64,000 nucleotides of DNA from Cucumis sativus (GCF_000004075.3 NC_026659.2:3472001-3536000), one strand, 5' to 3'. Positions 47,695-62,097 are shown, counted from the stretch's first letter. Notes: generated by a model from the letters alone, not told the origin. Program-made: numbers and translations.

Positions 47695-48990
47695 GTGACT
47701 TATATTAAAAGATTTTAAAGGGGAAGAAATTGAAAGGTTGAGAGATAGAGAGAAGGAATGTGAATATTTGTGAGATAAAAGGTTTAGAGAAAGATGAAAA
47801 AAATGAATAAGAAAAATATAAGTTTTAATAAGAGAATTAATTAATAAAGTGAGTTTTTTTAGATGGGAAGAGAATAATAAATAAATTAATTAAACATTAT
47901 AAAAGTAAAATGTAGAGTATCATAGGATTTAACCATTATTTTAATACAACTAAAAACAATTAATTTAATTTAGCAATTAGTTACATTGTTTTTTGTATTT
48001 AAATAACAAAATTTCCATCAAAATATGAATGAAAAACCTTATAATGAAATTAGAAAAAAAAATGTATTAAATTGAAAAAGAAATATATATTCATAAAAAT
48101 TAAAAATGTTAGCTTCTCCATCATCTTCTATTTCCTACGTTATTTAAAATCAAGAATAAAATAAGTAATAAATAAGGGTTTATTTTTCCTTAGTATGCAT
48201 AGCTAGCTAGCCGAGTTAGGGGTGTCAATGAATTAACTGTATATTTGCATATTTACTGTCACTTTAATTATGTATATTCAGTATTTTTCAAAGGAGTTTT
48301 CATATTCACATACTAAATACTCAACTTTTGAAAAAAAAACTGTGAGGAAATAAAAACTAATTTCAACAATATACTAATAAAAAATAATGTTGGTAGAAAA
48401 AAATAAATAAATGAAGCCCTTTCTAAAAATGTTAACAAAACTTTTCAACTTTTCCTTATTAAAATTGTATCGTTAATTAGAATTAATGGAAGATATTTAA
48501 CTTTTAATTAATTTATAAAATGTAAATGAAAAAACATTTACTCCAACTTTTCACAATTTGCATAAGTGGGAATAAAATAAGTCTTCCATAATTATTATAT
48601 TACAAAAAAAAATTAAAGACGAATTTAACCTAAAACAAAAAAAAAAAAGGAAAAAGTTTCTAAGATTTTATATATACTATATATATAAAATTGTTAATAA
48701 GAAAATAATATAAATGAAATAGGAAATATGAATTAACAAGTAAAATTGAAAATTGGATATTGATATATAATAATAAAATTAAAATTGAGACGTGTTAATT
48801 TAACAAAGAAAATATTTTTAAGAGGGATATTTAATATAAAGTAATGTTATTTATTTTTCACAGAAAGGAAAAAGAAAAATCCCTTCTAATTTAATTTTCA
48901 TACACAAGAAAGAAAAAAAAAAGAGAGAAAAATACAAAGGGATTTTGGCCCGATTTAGCATTCGGGCCTCTAAGTCCAATATTAATACAA

Positions 48991-48999
48991 AAACCCTAC
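48991..48999 (+). promoter_or_regulatory. Telo box of the RPS20 promoter
   Basis: AAACCCTAC lies about 60 bases before the first exon's splice donor and is preceded by two GGCCC motifs. This is the typical arrangement of plant ribosomal protein gene promoters (telo box plus GCCC-type site II-like elements). Confidence 0.6.
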
Positions 49000-49175
49000 C
49001 CTCCTCTTATAATCTTCCATAAAAACCTAGCTGCTCAGCCGTAGCCGCCCTTCGCTCCGGTAATCTTCTCCACCACTTCCTTCCCCCTTTTCATGGTGTG
49101 GTGTTTCCCGTATTCTTCTTGCATCTGATTCTCTTAGTGTTGGATTTTTTGTTTTCAGGTAGTAAGTAAGCAAAC

Positions 49176-50480
<1,305 letters not shown>

Positions 50481-51295
50481 TGTGTCCCATATTTCTGAAG
50501 TTCTTAAATCCACTTCGTAGTTATCTAGAGTTCTATGTACTCTGTGTGCCTGCCCTGTTTCAATCTCAAATGTTAAGGTTAATGCGTTATCCATTTTTGT
50601 CATAATTTTGAAGTTCATAACTAATTTCGAGAGCAAAATTTTTGTCTCCTGTCATTTCGTTTTGGAGTTTTTTTTTACTTAGATGAAAAGTTAGAATATA
50701 ATTCGATGATCTGTATTCTGCTTTTATATCCCTTATGTTTAATGTGGATGGTCTTTTCATATCCATTTGGTTTAATGTGTTGGCTTAGATTATTACTTTA
50801 ATAGTTAGATTTATTTTGATAGCCAATGCTTCGATTTGTATTACGCATTTTGCCATTTTGCTCTTCTTTTATTCTATTTCCATCGAATGTTATCATTTTG
50901 CCATTTTCAGTCGTTTTTGTTTTTGAAGACATTTTATTGGAAATATATTTTGATTTTAAAATGAAATTCCAACTTATGGCTTAAATTGATTTACTATATA
51001 ATTTAAGGTTTTGATCAATATAATGACTAGTTCTAGATTTTACTTTGATTGATCTTGTGCACATGCCCTCACTCACCACACTCTTATGTTTTATTAGTTG
51101 TCAAGATTTACTTTAATTTTGACTTTGACATTTACAAAATAACTAAATGAATTTGAAACAAATCTCGAATTCTTCTATTACATAATTTATGTCTAGCAAA
51201 CTACAAATAAATTACATGTCATGAGAGAACATTAATATAAGTAAAAAAACCGCTCGAAAAAAGGGGAAAGAACTTCCATGACTCCTATAGTCCTC
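50481..51295. other. Convergent spacer between RPS20 and the photolyase-like gene
   Basis: About 815 bases. The first 200-250 are probably the RPS20 3' untranslated region, and the last 100 that of the opposite-strand gene. The middle is AT-rich, with nothing recognised. Confidence 0.6.
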
Positions 51296-54200
51296 CTATG
51301 TACTTTCTATTCCCACTATCCATTCACACAGTATAGAGTTCACTTCTTCTGGTAGCTCATCATGTGGGCAATGCCCTGAAAAAGGTGATAATATATAAGA
51401 AATCAAAGTTGGAATGGGGAAAACGTGAATATTAAAACATATATTCTTCGTCTCTATTCATCAAACTGATTTTCTCCACATACCAGCATCCAATTCCTTG
51501 ATTGTAACCCGAACACAATGATCTTTAAGCATCCCCAGTAGAGACTTGGAGTTGTAGATAGGATCTTTCATTCCCTGTGAAATACAAATTACAAATTTTA
51601 TGGGTAGGGTTTTCCTTCTCTATTGAATTGTTTTCTATTTTGGAACTGAATATAGTTATTTTTAAATTTGTAAGAAAAATTGCAAAAGTAATAGGGTAAA
51701 AGCCATTGTCTTACCTGGATAATAAGAACCCTTCCCTCCAATCCTTCCAACAGATAATTCAGTGGAACCGTAAGATCAAAGCTGAAAATACTTTCTAGAA
51801 GCACCAGGCCACCAGGATCCTTGGACTTTTTATAATCTGTTAAGGTGATATTTGATGCCAAAACTTATATAACATGTAATGAAAAGTAAAACTGATATAA
51901 TTTCTATACATAAAAACAAAAACTTAGCGAAAAGGATACAGCTCTTAGCATCTCATTGATAAGCCAATCGTCAGCTCTATCCGTTCTCTGCACAGCAAAG
52001 TAATGTTGGAAACTTCTTTAAGTTCTATAACATATATATTGTTGGTAATATATAATTAAATTTGCTTTCAACCATCAGCTTAAGCTTTTGGGTGAATCGA
52101 TGATTTAATATATATATATAATAAAATACAAGGAAATAGTAAAAGATTGGAGAATGAGTTCACATACAGTAGGATAGCAATTCTTCAGTATGTCCTTGGT
52201 TTTCACTCTTAAATAAGATAGAAGGAGTCGAGCGCCCAACCATGCAGCAATAGAAACCTGTCTATCCTATATTTCAATACAACAATAAGTGAAAGTTAGG
52301 AATCGGGTTTGACAAATATGTAACTTAGTAAATATAATATGCATCATGATTTTTTTTAGGAGTGAGAATCAAATATATGAATTCGAGATTGATAATACAT
52401 ACAAGCTTATTCCAGTAGATCTAGTTCATGCTGCAACATACTTCTTTATGGGAAAATTTTACTATTATTTAGACTAGAGCTTTATCTGCTATTATTTAGG
52501 TTACCTTTGCTATTGTTGACACCTTTTCTTTTATTTTCATTTACAACTTTCAAAATGCCTATTTTAGAACCTATTGTTCTAAGAAATAACTAATTAACTC
52601 ATTGCAATTATTAATTCTGTTGGAAAAGCCCCCAACGTCATCATGGAATAAAAAAAACTGAGAAATTAAAAGAAAACAGCAAAACTATGAATGCATAGGA
52701 ATTTATGTGGAAAGCTCCAAGACGGGAGAAAAAAAAACTATGGTCCATGAAATTAAAAGTAAAAATTATTACAATTACACAATTTTCTCTCTGATTCCAA
52801 TTGCGTACAAGAACATTCTTTCAAAGATTTTGTACCATTCAAACTCTATCTTCTACTCTCAAACTAGAAAATATAAAATGAGAATAAAGCTAGAGCTAGC
52901 ATAGCTAAGTTTGAAATATTTCAAATTGAGACGACTTCAAATCAAAGTCTAGGTTTCTAATATATTAATTAAAGATGATTCTACCTAACAAGAAAAATGG
53001 GCTTCAGAACTCTGTAAAGAATAATTTATGTTTCTTGTAAGAAAAATCGAGCAATAAGGCTCCAATTTATGTTGTAATATCCACTCACCTGCCTATGTGG
53101 CCTTGATACACAATCGCATTAACATACTAATGCACATAACTAGTGAATGTTAATTGGCAAAAATGAAAATAGTAATATTAAAAAAACACCTTTTTCAATG
53201 GCAAATAAAGATATCCTGGAATTACACTGCCAGCACTATTGATGAGGACAATGGATTTGACCAAAGCGGGCCAAAGACAAGCGACAATGGCAACAATATA
53301 ACCTGAAAAGCAAGCAAGCAAACTTCCTCGATAGTGTTATAAGAAAGAAGTTTTGAGAGTTTGAAAAACAAATCCAGTAGGTTTATACATACCACCAATT
53401 GAATTTCCAACAAGATGCACTGGTCTTCCCACAACTTCAACAATAAAATCTCTAACAAATTCAGCCCACATTTCTTCACTATACACTATGTTTGGCTTTT
53501 CTGACCTCCCAAATCCCAACATTGTTACAGCCCAAACTTGCTTTCCACCTTCAGCAATGCCATGTATATTGTCTCGGTAATGTTCCAAAAAAGCACCAAA
53601 ACCATGGACCAAAAGAGTGGCAGGGCCGTCACATCCAACAACTGTATACTGAAAAAGGGGCCTTTCTTGAGGGATGTGGACATTGCATATATCGTCAGAG
53701 CTTTGCAGAGAATAGACCAACCAAACAACTTTTTTTTTCTTTAAGAACCATTGACAAGCACAAAGTCGCAAGCAATCAAAAGTTCAAAGGATAACAAAGA
53801 TACTGAATTCTCAAAAGCTTTTATCTTCTTTTCTCATTTCATGAAACCAACCTGAACAAGAAAGCCATTCCATCTCCAATTCCGATAAGAATAACTTCCC
53901 AATCGTCTTCCTTTGCTCTTCAGACCCATAAGCCAATACCACTGTGTTGTGAAAATCAAATGAGAAACTAACGATACTTTTATATTCTAATTCATCTATA
54001 GATGTAAAACTTCATTCGGTTAGGCCAATTTTTAGAACCAACCAATCAAACAGAAGTACATATAGAAATTTTGAACAAAATGAGGTACCTCTGAGGAAAG
54101 AACAGCATCAACTGCTGCAGCAACACTGCGTGCAGAGTATCCAAAAGGAGATAGAAACCCAGCATTTCTTTCCTTTTCATACTTGATGGCCTCATAATGC

Positions 54201-56152
54201 GCTTTCCTTTTAGAAATTATTCCCAGATGAATGGCAGGACCAAAGAGTTTGATAAAGGAAGCTCCATCTCGACTTTCAGAATTGCGTACCATTTCATGTA
54301 ATCTGCATAAAACGTAGATCTCAGTGGGCTATTTAGTTAAAATAAACATGGATGCTTCAAGATTTTCTTTTTCATTATAAAATGGAAATGAGAACAGAAC
54401 AAGAACAAGAATGCTCTGTGCTTTAGTTCTCAGCTGTGATAAATAAGGTTTGCAAATTTACAGATTTGAATCAATTGTCGTGGAAAGATGGGCCAACAAA
54501 AGATATCAATAAGAGAAAGGAAAGAAATAAAATGGTTGCAAATCCCTTAGCACTTAGATAAGAATCTGAGCTTAATTTCTCTGTCTTCTTTTTTCAACCT
54601 TCTTTCCTAGATAGATAGTGGATAGGAAAAAGAGAGAAATACGAACACCTACGCTTGCCAATCATCTCGAGACGTTCCCTCGTTGTATCTTATGTACGCA
54701 GCTAAAGCATTCAACACACCTTCTGTACCTCCCATCATGAAGTTCTTTCCTCTTTGTGTAGAAAAAATTGAATTCCCCATTCTCTCTGTCCTGGATTCTC
54801 TCGAACTGGGATTGTTTTCATTGTTTCCTCTCTTCGAAAATTTTGCCCGAACCATAGTTTCAGCTGTTGTATTCTTGATTGAATACCATTCATCACTCGG
54901 TTCATTCAATCGAGTACTATTCATAAATTCCTTCAAGGCATCAAATGTGGGCATGGTACCTAATGATTTTATAACAACTTATCATACAAATGAAAGATTC
55001 TTTATCATGAATGCTATTCTCGTTCTCCAAAATAAATAAAAAAAACGTACCCCAGTCCAATTCCATTTCCAAGCAAGGTAATGTTGGAGAAGAAAGTGGA
55101 CAAGTTACAGGAAGTTGAAGCTTCCTAAACTCATCGTATGATTCAGGCAAAGACTCAACGCTCTGATAAATACAGCACTAATGGATAAAGATCAACAAGT
55201 GAAAAGCAGCAAAGGAGATGATTGGAGAAAAATGGAAAGACCTTTATATCATAAAATGGCGTCCTCCAAATTGTTAGATCAGGACTCCGAATCAAAGTGG
55301 ACAAGGTCTGAGATACATCATCCATCAACAAACACAACTCATGCTCAACTTCTTCCTCAGCAAAAACATGGGTAGCTTTAACCTGTTCAAAACCTTGAAA
55401 TTGAATTCAAAAAATAAAAACACAAATTACACAAATGGTTCTTGAGAAATCATCCTTAAATTAAGCCCCAAATCACGATTATGAACCCTAGAAAAATGGA
55501 CCGTCATCTCACCTGAACAACAAGCTCACGAAGTATAGATTCCGCATCTCCAAACTTGATCAACAAATCCAAACCCCGATCCCTGAGAGAATGCCTGAGG
55601 GATTCCAATGCAAGAAGAAGAATCTCAAGCATTTGATCAGAAAACCCTACATATACATTAAACTTGACTCATCATGTGATGACATTTGTATCTGATACGA
55701 ATTTGTCATACATAAAAAAAAAAAAAGAAGAAGAGAGAATCAGCACAATTTACGTGGTACAATAGCTAGAAGTCACACTAAACACTTCTATTAGAGAGAA
55801 TGTTACACAATACAAAACAATGACATCTCTAGGCCGCAACAGATTCAAGACATTCAAACAGTATCTACATTGCTATTTAATAAATCCATAGTTAGAGAGA
55901 GAGGTTACGTGAAAGAATGCGGGAATCGAAGATGTAAAGAGGGATAAGAGAGGAGAATTGGGAGGAGGCGGCATGGAGCGCAGGGTGATCGTGGATTCTA
56001 AGGTCATGTTTGAACCAAAGAACAGCGAGGGGTCCGGTGATGGGGTTTGGAGAAGAATGAGTTGTGACAGGAAAATGAGAAGAACGACGACGGGGAGGAG
56101 GTGGAGGAGAGAAGCAGGAAAAACAAGAAGGGGAAAAATTGAAGATGGACAT
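51296..56152 (-). CDS. Photolyase-like N-domain fused to alpha/beta hydrolase (AT4G25290-like), with apparent one-base frameshift
   Basis: Fourteen exons on the reverse strand: 56152-55909, 55646-55513, 55382-55242, 55162-55051, 54959-54653, 54302-54089, 53942-53852, 53648-53393, 53302-53190, 52266-52168, 51987-51940, 51825-51715, 51574-51484 and 51375-51296. The N-terminus is a chloroplast-transit-like Ser/Pro leader, then the photolyase alpha/beta domain (AVLWFKHDLRIHDHPAL, residues about 43-59). The FAD-binding half of photolyases is missing. The C-terminal half is a hydrolase with HGFGAF, nucleophile GNSIGG (S497), acid D627 in GMKDP and H655 in AGHCPHD. All junctions are GT..AG, but the exon sum is 2041 nt. 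Exon 7 contains CGGAAATTGG at 53876-53885, where upstream coding (SYSYR) and downstream coding (WRWNGFLVQ) lie in different frames. This is either an assembly/sequencing indel or a real mutation that truncates the hydrolase. Residue numbers assume the extra base is absent. The substrate is unknown. Confidence 0.85.
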
Positions 56153-56292
56153 GGAAATGGAGAAGAAGAAGATGCGGATTGTGCGAGTGTTTGTGGAAGG
56201 AAGGTGAAGGCTTGTTGGGATTTTTCCGTTGAAAATTGTGGCGCGGATTCATTCTTTTTTCTTACGAACAAATCTGGTGCTTTTCCAGCCAG

Positions 56293-56300
56293 CCACGTGG
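56293..56300 (-). promoter_or_regulatory. G-box CCACGTGG upstream of the photolyase-like gene
   Basis: A perfect palindromic G-box, 141 bases upstream of the ATG at 56152. G-boxes bind bZIP and bHLH factors, including light-pathway regulators such as HY5 and PIFs, which would suit a photolyase-related gene. This is inference from the motif. Confidence 0.5.
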
Positions 56301-57183
56301 TACGATTTAATGATGCCATGTGGCAAAATATATGTAATTATAAAAACAAAAACTTAATTCTTTGTTAAATTGATAAACAAACAATTTTATTTTAAATAGT
56401 AAAACCGTTAAAAATATTTATTAATACAACCAAATTTTATAATTATTAGTATCCTATAATTGATAGACCCTCTTTGATACTTTTTTTTCCTTCTAAAATT
56501 TTACTGTTATTTATACTTTTATTTTGAGTGGACTCTTTTGGCTATTTTAAAATTAAAATTAGGTTTATTTCTTTATAAATTTATTTTTTATAAATAACAC
56601 AGAACAAAAGAATGTAGCCAAATTTTAGCTCTAGTATATTTTATAAATATTTTTAATATTTTACCATTTTTTAACATCTTCCATTAAAATTTGATATATA
56701 TATATTTAGTATTTTCTAAAATAAAATAGCAAGATCTTAGAGTTTATTCATAAAGGTGTACTTATATCCGATTGGGTTTAGTTTTGGTTGGTTTTTTTTT
56801 AATAAAAACCGATCCGAGCAAAAGTTTTTTTAAATGAAAATCGATAATTCAATTTTATACCGAATAATCAAAACAAATAATTGGATGGATTTGAATTGGT
56901 TGTGTGCATCAGATCTAATATATACCATAAAATAAACACTAAAGTTATAGAATAATTATATTTGGATTTGTATAATATTTGATCCTATTGGGTTTTATTT
57001 TGGATAAATGGGTGAAGAAAGGAAGGCAACAAAGAATACAACCACACGCGGGTTTCCGTCACTTAGCGGGAAGCACGTTTAAACTGAAAATCAATTTCTG
57101 TTTTTTTTTTTTTATTTAAAAAAACTAATAATAACAATAGAAAAAAGGTCACAAAATCTTAACCGAATTGCTTTATACTATTC

Positions 57184-57189
57184 CACGTG
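57184..57189 (+). promoter_or_regulatory. G-box CACGTG upstream of the IRE-like kinase
   Basis: CACGTG within CCACGTGTCACA, 140 bases upstream of the ATG at 57329. The context CACGTGTC also fits an ABRE core. A weak TATA-like TTATACTA precedes it at about 57173. The function is inferred. Confidence 0.45.
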
Positions 57190-57328
57190 TCACAATCCCA
57201 CGCCTTCTCCTTCCCGCGAAATTTCCTCTCTCTCTCACACACACTCGATCACTCTCCTCTCCCATTTCCCTATTTTCTCAATCCTCAACAAACCGTCACC
57301 GGAAAACTCCCCCATTCTCTCCTCCTCT

Positions 57329-60300
57329 ATGTCCGAATCATTTCCCTCCGATCATGATCCCTCTCCCTCCGCCGGAAAGCTCCGCAAGATCCCTCCCATC
57401 CCTGTTCGCCGCGATTCCAAATCCAACGCTGGAGACTCCGATTCCGATTCCGATGCCGATTCCGATTCCGATCTTGAACATGACCTTACCGAGGAATTTC
57501 CTCTTCAACCTGACGATTCCTGCATCATTATGGCATCATCTCTTGGATTGAATCACATTCGGACGAGGTCTGCTCCTTTGCCGCTACGGACCTCTGCTGT
57601 TGGCACGCCTTCCAATTTGGGAGATAATTCCAGAAATAATGTCACCGAGGGGACCAATTCTGAGCCAAAAGTTTCCTCCACTGAACTAGGTATGTCGAAT
57701 GTAGAATGTAGGTTGATTAATATATGTATGTTTTGTTTCTTCTTTAGGCTCTGTTTTGGTGCGTGGATATGTAAGTTTGAGGACTGCGATTGTTTAATCC
57801 GTGGATGACTATTTGTTTTGTGAAATTTATTATTATTTCGTTAGGGAAAAGAGTTCTGTGGAGTCAATCGAAATCGTTCAGACATCCGCCATCTGTGAAT
57901 CATGATTTTGAGGTAACGATATACGTTTGGTTCTGTTTCTCTCTTATTGTATCTGTATGTGATTTTGGGCGTCATAAAATCCGTACGAATCATGAAATAG
58001 ATTAGGAACGGAACTTGTACTTCATCAATGGCTGTTATTGTGTAGGGTAATCATGTAGCCTTTGGAAAGGAAATTCAGTCTCCACGGTTTCGTGCCATAT
58101 TGCGTGTTACTAGTGGAAGAAGGAAGAGAACCCCGGATATCAAAAGCTTCTCTCACGAGCTCAATTCCAAGGGAGTTCGCCCTTTTCCACTTTGGAAACC
58201 TCGAGCACTTGGACATTTGGAAGTATGTTCTTCCTTCTAGTTCTCCTTTGTGCTAATGGCTGTTCTGTCTCTCCAGCTATGTTGAATGAGCTTACTTCTT
58301 GCTTGCTTTAATTTTCAGGAAATCATGGTGGCTATCAGAGAAAAATTTGACAGATTGAAGGATGATGTTAATAACGAACTGGGCATTTTTGCTGGAGATC
58401 TCGTAGATTTACTTGACAAGACAGACCACTCTCAGCCTGAACTAAGAAAGGGTTTAGAGGACTTACTGGTGATGTCCCGGAAATGTGCAACAATATCACC
58501 TGCAGATTTCTGGGCGGAAGGAGAAGGGATTGTCCAAAGTCTAGATGACCGGCGGCAGGAGCTGTCATTAGGGGTTCTTAAGCAAGCCCACACCCGTATA
58601 CTCTTCATCCTGACACGATGTACTCGGCTGATTCAGTTCCGAAAGGAGAGTGGTTATGAAGATGACCACATTCTGGGTTTTCATCAACTCAGTGATCTAG
58701 GAATTTATCCAGAGAAAATTAGGCAGCTCGAACAACTTAACTTTGGTGATCCATTGATTGTGAAAGAAGAAATTCGGCAGCAGCTAAATTTGGTTGCTAA
58801 GGATCAAGCCAGTCACATTGTGAAGCAAGATTTAGGTCAAAATTTTATCAATAGTGCTGGAAATGTTGAGCTGGGCTCTGCTTTAAGTGTTGATTCATCT
58901 ACAAGTATGAGGATGGCATCCTGGAAAAAGCTACCGTCAGCTGCTGAGAAGAACCGGAAAGACGCTGACTCTACTGGAACACCTTCCAGGGATAAACTTG
59001 AACTGTTGCATGAAAATGAAGCTAAAACTGGGAGCAACAACCAATTAGATACCCCATCTAATCATGTTGCGCATTTGGAAGCACCTCCTAAAGAACAAAA
59101 ACTATCTTGGGGAATATGGGGTTATCATCAAAATGCCACTTTTGAAAATTTAATGATTTGTCGGATTTGTGAGGTTGAGATTCCGACCATTCATGTTGAG
59201 GAACATTCTCGAATATGTACAATTGCTGATAGGTGTGATTTGAAAGGTTTAACAGTGAATGAGCGCCTCGACCGGGTTGCTACAGCTCTTGAAAAGATAC
59301 TAGAGTCTTGGACGCCTAAAAGTACACCAAGAAGTAGTGATACTTCCTGCGGAAATTTTGATACCATTAAGGTTTCTACATCAAGTATGCAAGAAGAGGT
59401 TTTTGTTGAGCTGTCATCCAGAGGAGTAAATTCGTCATGTCGAAACTCTGAAGATCTGCTTGATTCCCTTCCTGTTACTGGCAGCAACTCCTTTATAGAA
59501 AGTCAGGATATTTTTCCTGATTCATCATTCAATCGGCAATTTATTTTCACACCAGATTACAGTACGAAATCAACTTCAGCTGGAACTCTTACACCAAGAT
59601 CACCTCTTTTAACCCCCAGATCCAGCCAGATTGAATTGTTGTTGCATGGGCGAAAAGCAATATCTGAACTTGAAAATTATCAGCAGGTAGTGTTTTCCCT
59701 ATATCCTATTTGTCCATTGACTCTGTTGAGCTTTCAAGGTACTGTTGAGGGATTTCTATCACTTGTTTAATTGGATGTTGAAAATCCATAAATGCATGGT
59801 ATATCTCTAACCTCTATACAAAGATTGTGCTATAAATTACGTTCTGTGGTTTGGCATACATAGTGAATGCCACTTCTTATCATTACCTCATTATCCTTCC
59901 ACCTTACTGATGTGGAATTTTGCATGAAATATGCAGAACTACTTTTAGTCTTTCTTAGTTTGTAAATTTTCCAAGAACCCATTCCTGTTAAATGTCTCAA
60001 ATAACATCTACATGAAATAACAGATTTTCAAATTATTGGATATTGTTCGTTCCATTGCAAATGTTAACGACTCTGGTTATGGTGCATTGGAGTCTATGCT
60101 TGATCGATTAGAGGACCTTAAATATGCAATCCAGGATAGGAAGGTGGATGCCCTTGTTGTGGAGACTTTTGGAAGGCGCATAGAGAAGCTATTGCAGTGA
60201 GTTGACTTACTTATTTTAAATTTCAATTGCTGTACAAGACATTATTTGTGGAAAAATACAAATCTGTCAGTAGGCTTGTTTATCTTATTCTTGCATTAGT

Positions 60301-62097
60301 ATGAACTGCTCTGCATTTTTTATTTTTTTACCTTTAGTAATCAATATTACTCACATCTATTTCTCTGGCCACATCCTGATATTTCTGTATTTACAGGGAA
60401 AAATATGTACATCTTTGTGGGCAAATTGAAGATGATAAATTAGAATCTTCACATGGCATGGTTGATGAAGAGAGTCCAGTGGAAGATGATACTGTCCGTA
60501 GTTTGCGTGCAAGTCCTGTCAACAAATGCTCAAAAGATCGTACATCTATTGCAGATTTTGAAATAATTAAGCCAATTAGTAGAGGGGCATATGGCCGAGT
60601 TTTTCTTGCCAGAAAAAGAGCAACTGGAGACTTGTTTGCAATAAAGGTCAGTGTTCTAACAACTTTTAGATGGATCACAAATGAAGAAAGGAATATACAC
60701 AACTTCATTCAAAAATTCTGTAATAAATATCACAAATATCACACTTACATGGCTAACGTGATGATTTACATGCTGATATTAGTGCTATAATGGTTTCCAT
60801 ACAATGCCAGACTAGGCTATTATGAGCATAGTTTGAGCTGTCTGTTTAGTTGTGTTTTTTAATATTGGTTTTCATAGACATTGAAATTGCTTTTCTGATG
60901 TTTCTTTTAATCTGCTCAACATGTTCTATTTTTACTTATCGTGACTTCACTTGCATTTTATATGTGACAAGTTAAACATACAGTACGCTCGTATAATTTG
61001 TTTCTTAGAAAATAGTTAACTGTAAACTCAAAGGAGTCGTGATATTTCTTACTGCAGTATCTACTTTGTTGTACCTACTTGTAATTGTTTCAAGTTATCA
61101 TCTTGTTAAATGATTTATTTGAGTCTACAAACTGTTATATAAATAAATATATATATATATATATATATATTATGTTTCTTATCTACAGATAAACTGTTAT
61201 ATTTTTAAGATCAGCTTCCATACTAGTCAGTAACGAAATTATCTATGCTATCACCCTTTTTTTTTTCTTTTAAGACATTGTATTGATGTTTGATCATACA
61301 TCCGACCTGATAGCATATACATTTTTTCTTTTGTTTCTTTTGTCTCTTTGCACATGTTGAAATAGATATTGAACCAAGTAACTATGCAGTTAAAGTCAAT
61401 GGAGAATGATTTAGAATCACAGTTAAAACTATATCAAATTTATTAAATGTAGGGTCTTATTTTTGTTGTACTTTTAACGTAAATAATCTGTCTGTATGAT
61501 AAATCAGGTTTTAAAGAAGGCTGATATGATTCGCAAGAATGCAGTTGAAAGTATTTTGGCTGAACGCAACATTCTTATCTCAGTTCGCAACCCTTTTGTG
61601 GTTAGTTGGTTCAACAATTAATTTCTTTCTTAGGAAGAATTGTATGTGAATGTTAATTTCTCATTTTTGTGAATGTGATCATGAACAGGTCCGCTTTTTC
61701 TACTCTTTCACATGTAGGGAAAATCTGTATCTGGTCATGGAGTACTTAAATGGTGGTGATATTTATTCCTTACTGAGAAACCTAGGGTGCTTAGACGAAG
61801 ATATGGCTCGTATTTATATCGCTGAAATTGTAAGAAAATGCTGCTACTTTTTCTTCTCCCCTTCATTTTCCTACACTAGAAATCTGTCATATCATGCTTG
61901 TAGAGAAACGAGTTTTTTAAAAATAAATTCATTACTACTACTCATCATGATTATCGTCGTCATCAGAAAACCGACTAGTTAATGCATGTCTTGATACTTT
62001 TCAGGTTCTAGCTTTGGAGTATTTGCACTCCTTAAATGTGATTCACAGAGACTTAAAGCCAGATAACTTATTGATCGGTCAAGATGGTCACATTAAG
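57329..62097 (+). CDS. IREH1: IRE-H1-like AGC serine/threonine kinase (incomplete at right edge)
   Basis: Nine coding exons seen: 57329-57689, 57845-57912, 58046-58222, 58319-59686, 60024-60196, 60397-60646, 61508-61600, 61689-61829 and 62005-62097 (2724 nt, 908 codons, all phases consistent). The N-terminus has [12 protein letters not shown] and a Ser-Asp repeat, then a conserved coiled region (about 203-380) and a C2HC finger (C483, C486, H498, C502 in [14 protein letters not shown]). The kinase domain starts at about 770: glycine loop GAYGRV, K799 in FAIK, and HRDLKPDN (891-898). The DFG exon and C-terminus lie beyond the window. The family is plant NDR/MAST-like AGC kinases: IRE affects root-hair growth, and IREH1 microtubule organisation and root skewing. 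Intron 9 is at least 1.9 kb and holds a copia relic. The short acceptor-to-donor style matches the AT1G48490/AT3G17850 group as I remember it. Confidence 0.92.
61148..61171 (+). repeat. (AT)n microsatellite in IRE-like kinase intron 6
   Basis: About 12 AT units in the 860-base intron between exons 6 and 7. Confidence 0.9.

Larger units (their letters stand above)
47114..49175. other. Divergent intergenic region between pICln and RPS20
   Basis: About 2 kb serving both promoters. Near the pICln side there are two telo-box motifs AAAACCCTAA (47121-47130, 47166-47175). Near the RPS20 side there is AAACCCTAC at 48991-48999 with GGCCC motifs just upstream (about 48947-48967). The middle is AT-rich with a T26 tract (47669-47694). 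No coding frame was found. Confidence 0.7.
56153..57328. other. Divergent promoter region (photolyase-like / IRE kinase)
   Basis: About 1.2 kb between two divergent genes. The GC-richer part next to 56152 (to about 56300) is leader and promoter of the left gene, and the part from about 57030 belongs to the IRE-type kinase, with G-box 57184-57189 and a CT-rich leader (57226-57240). The AT-rich middle has a partial member of the dispersed GATAGA repeat near 56400-56520. No other gene was seen. Confidence 0.6.

Noticed and set aside
53852-53942. Alternative splicing as a way to restore frame in exon 7
   Set aside because: The other phase meets a TGA early in the exon. Internal AG sites and other exon 6 donors would need leftover phases that the consensus donor does not provide. 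They remain possible but are less simple than a one-base indel.
55873-56368. Alternative frames of 82-148 codons over the first exon of the photolyase-like gene on both strands
   Set aside because: Only the frame starting at 56152 contains the photolyase motif LWFKHDLRIHD and splices in phase to exon 2.
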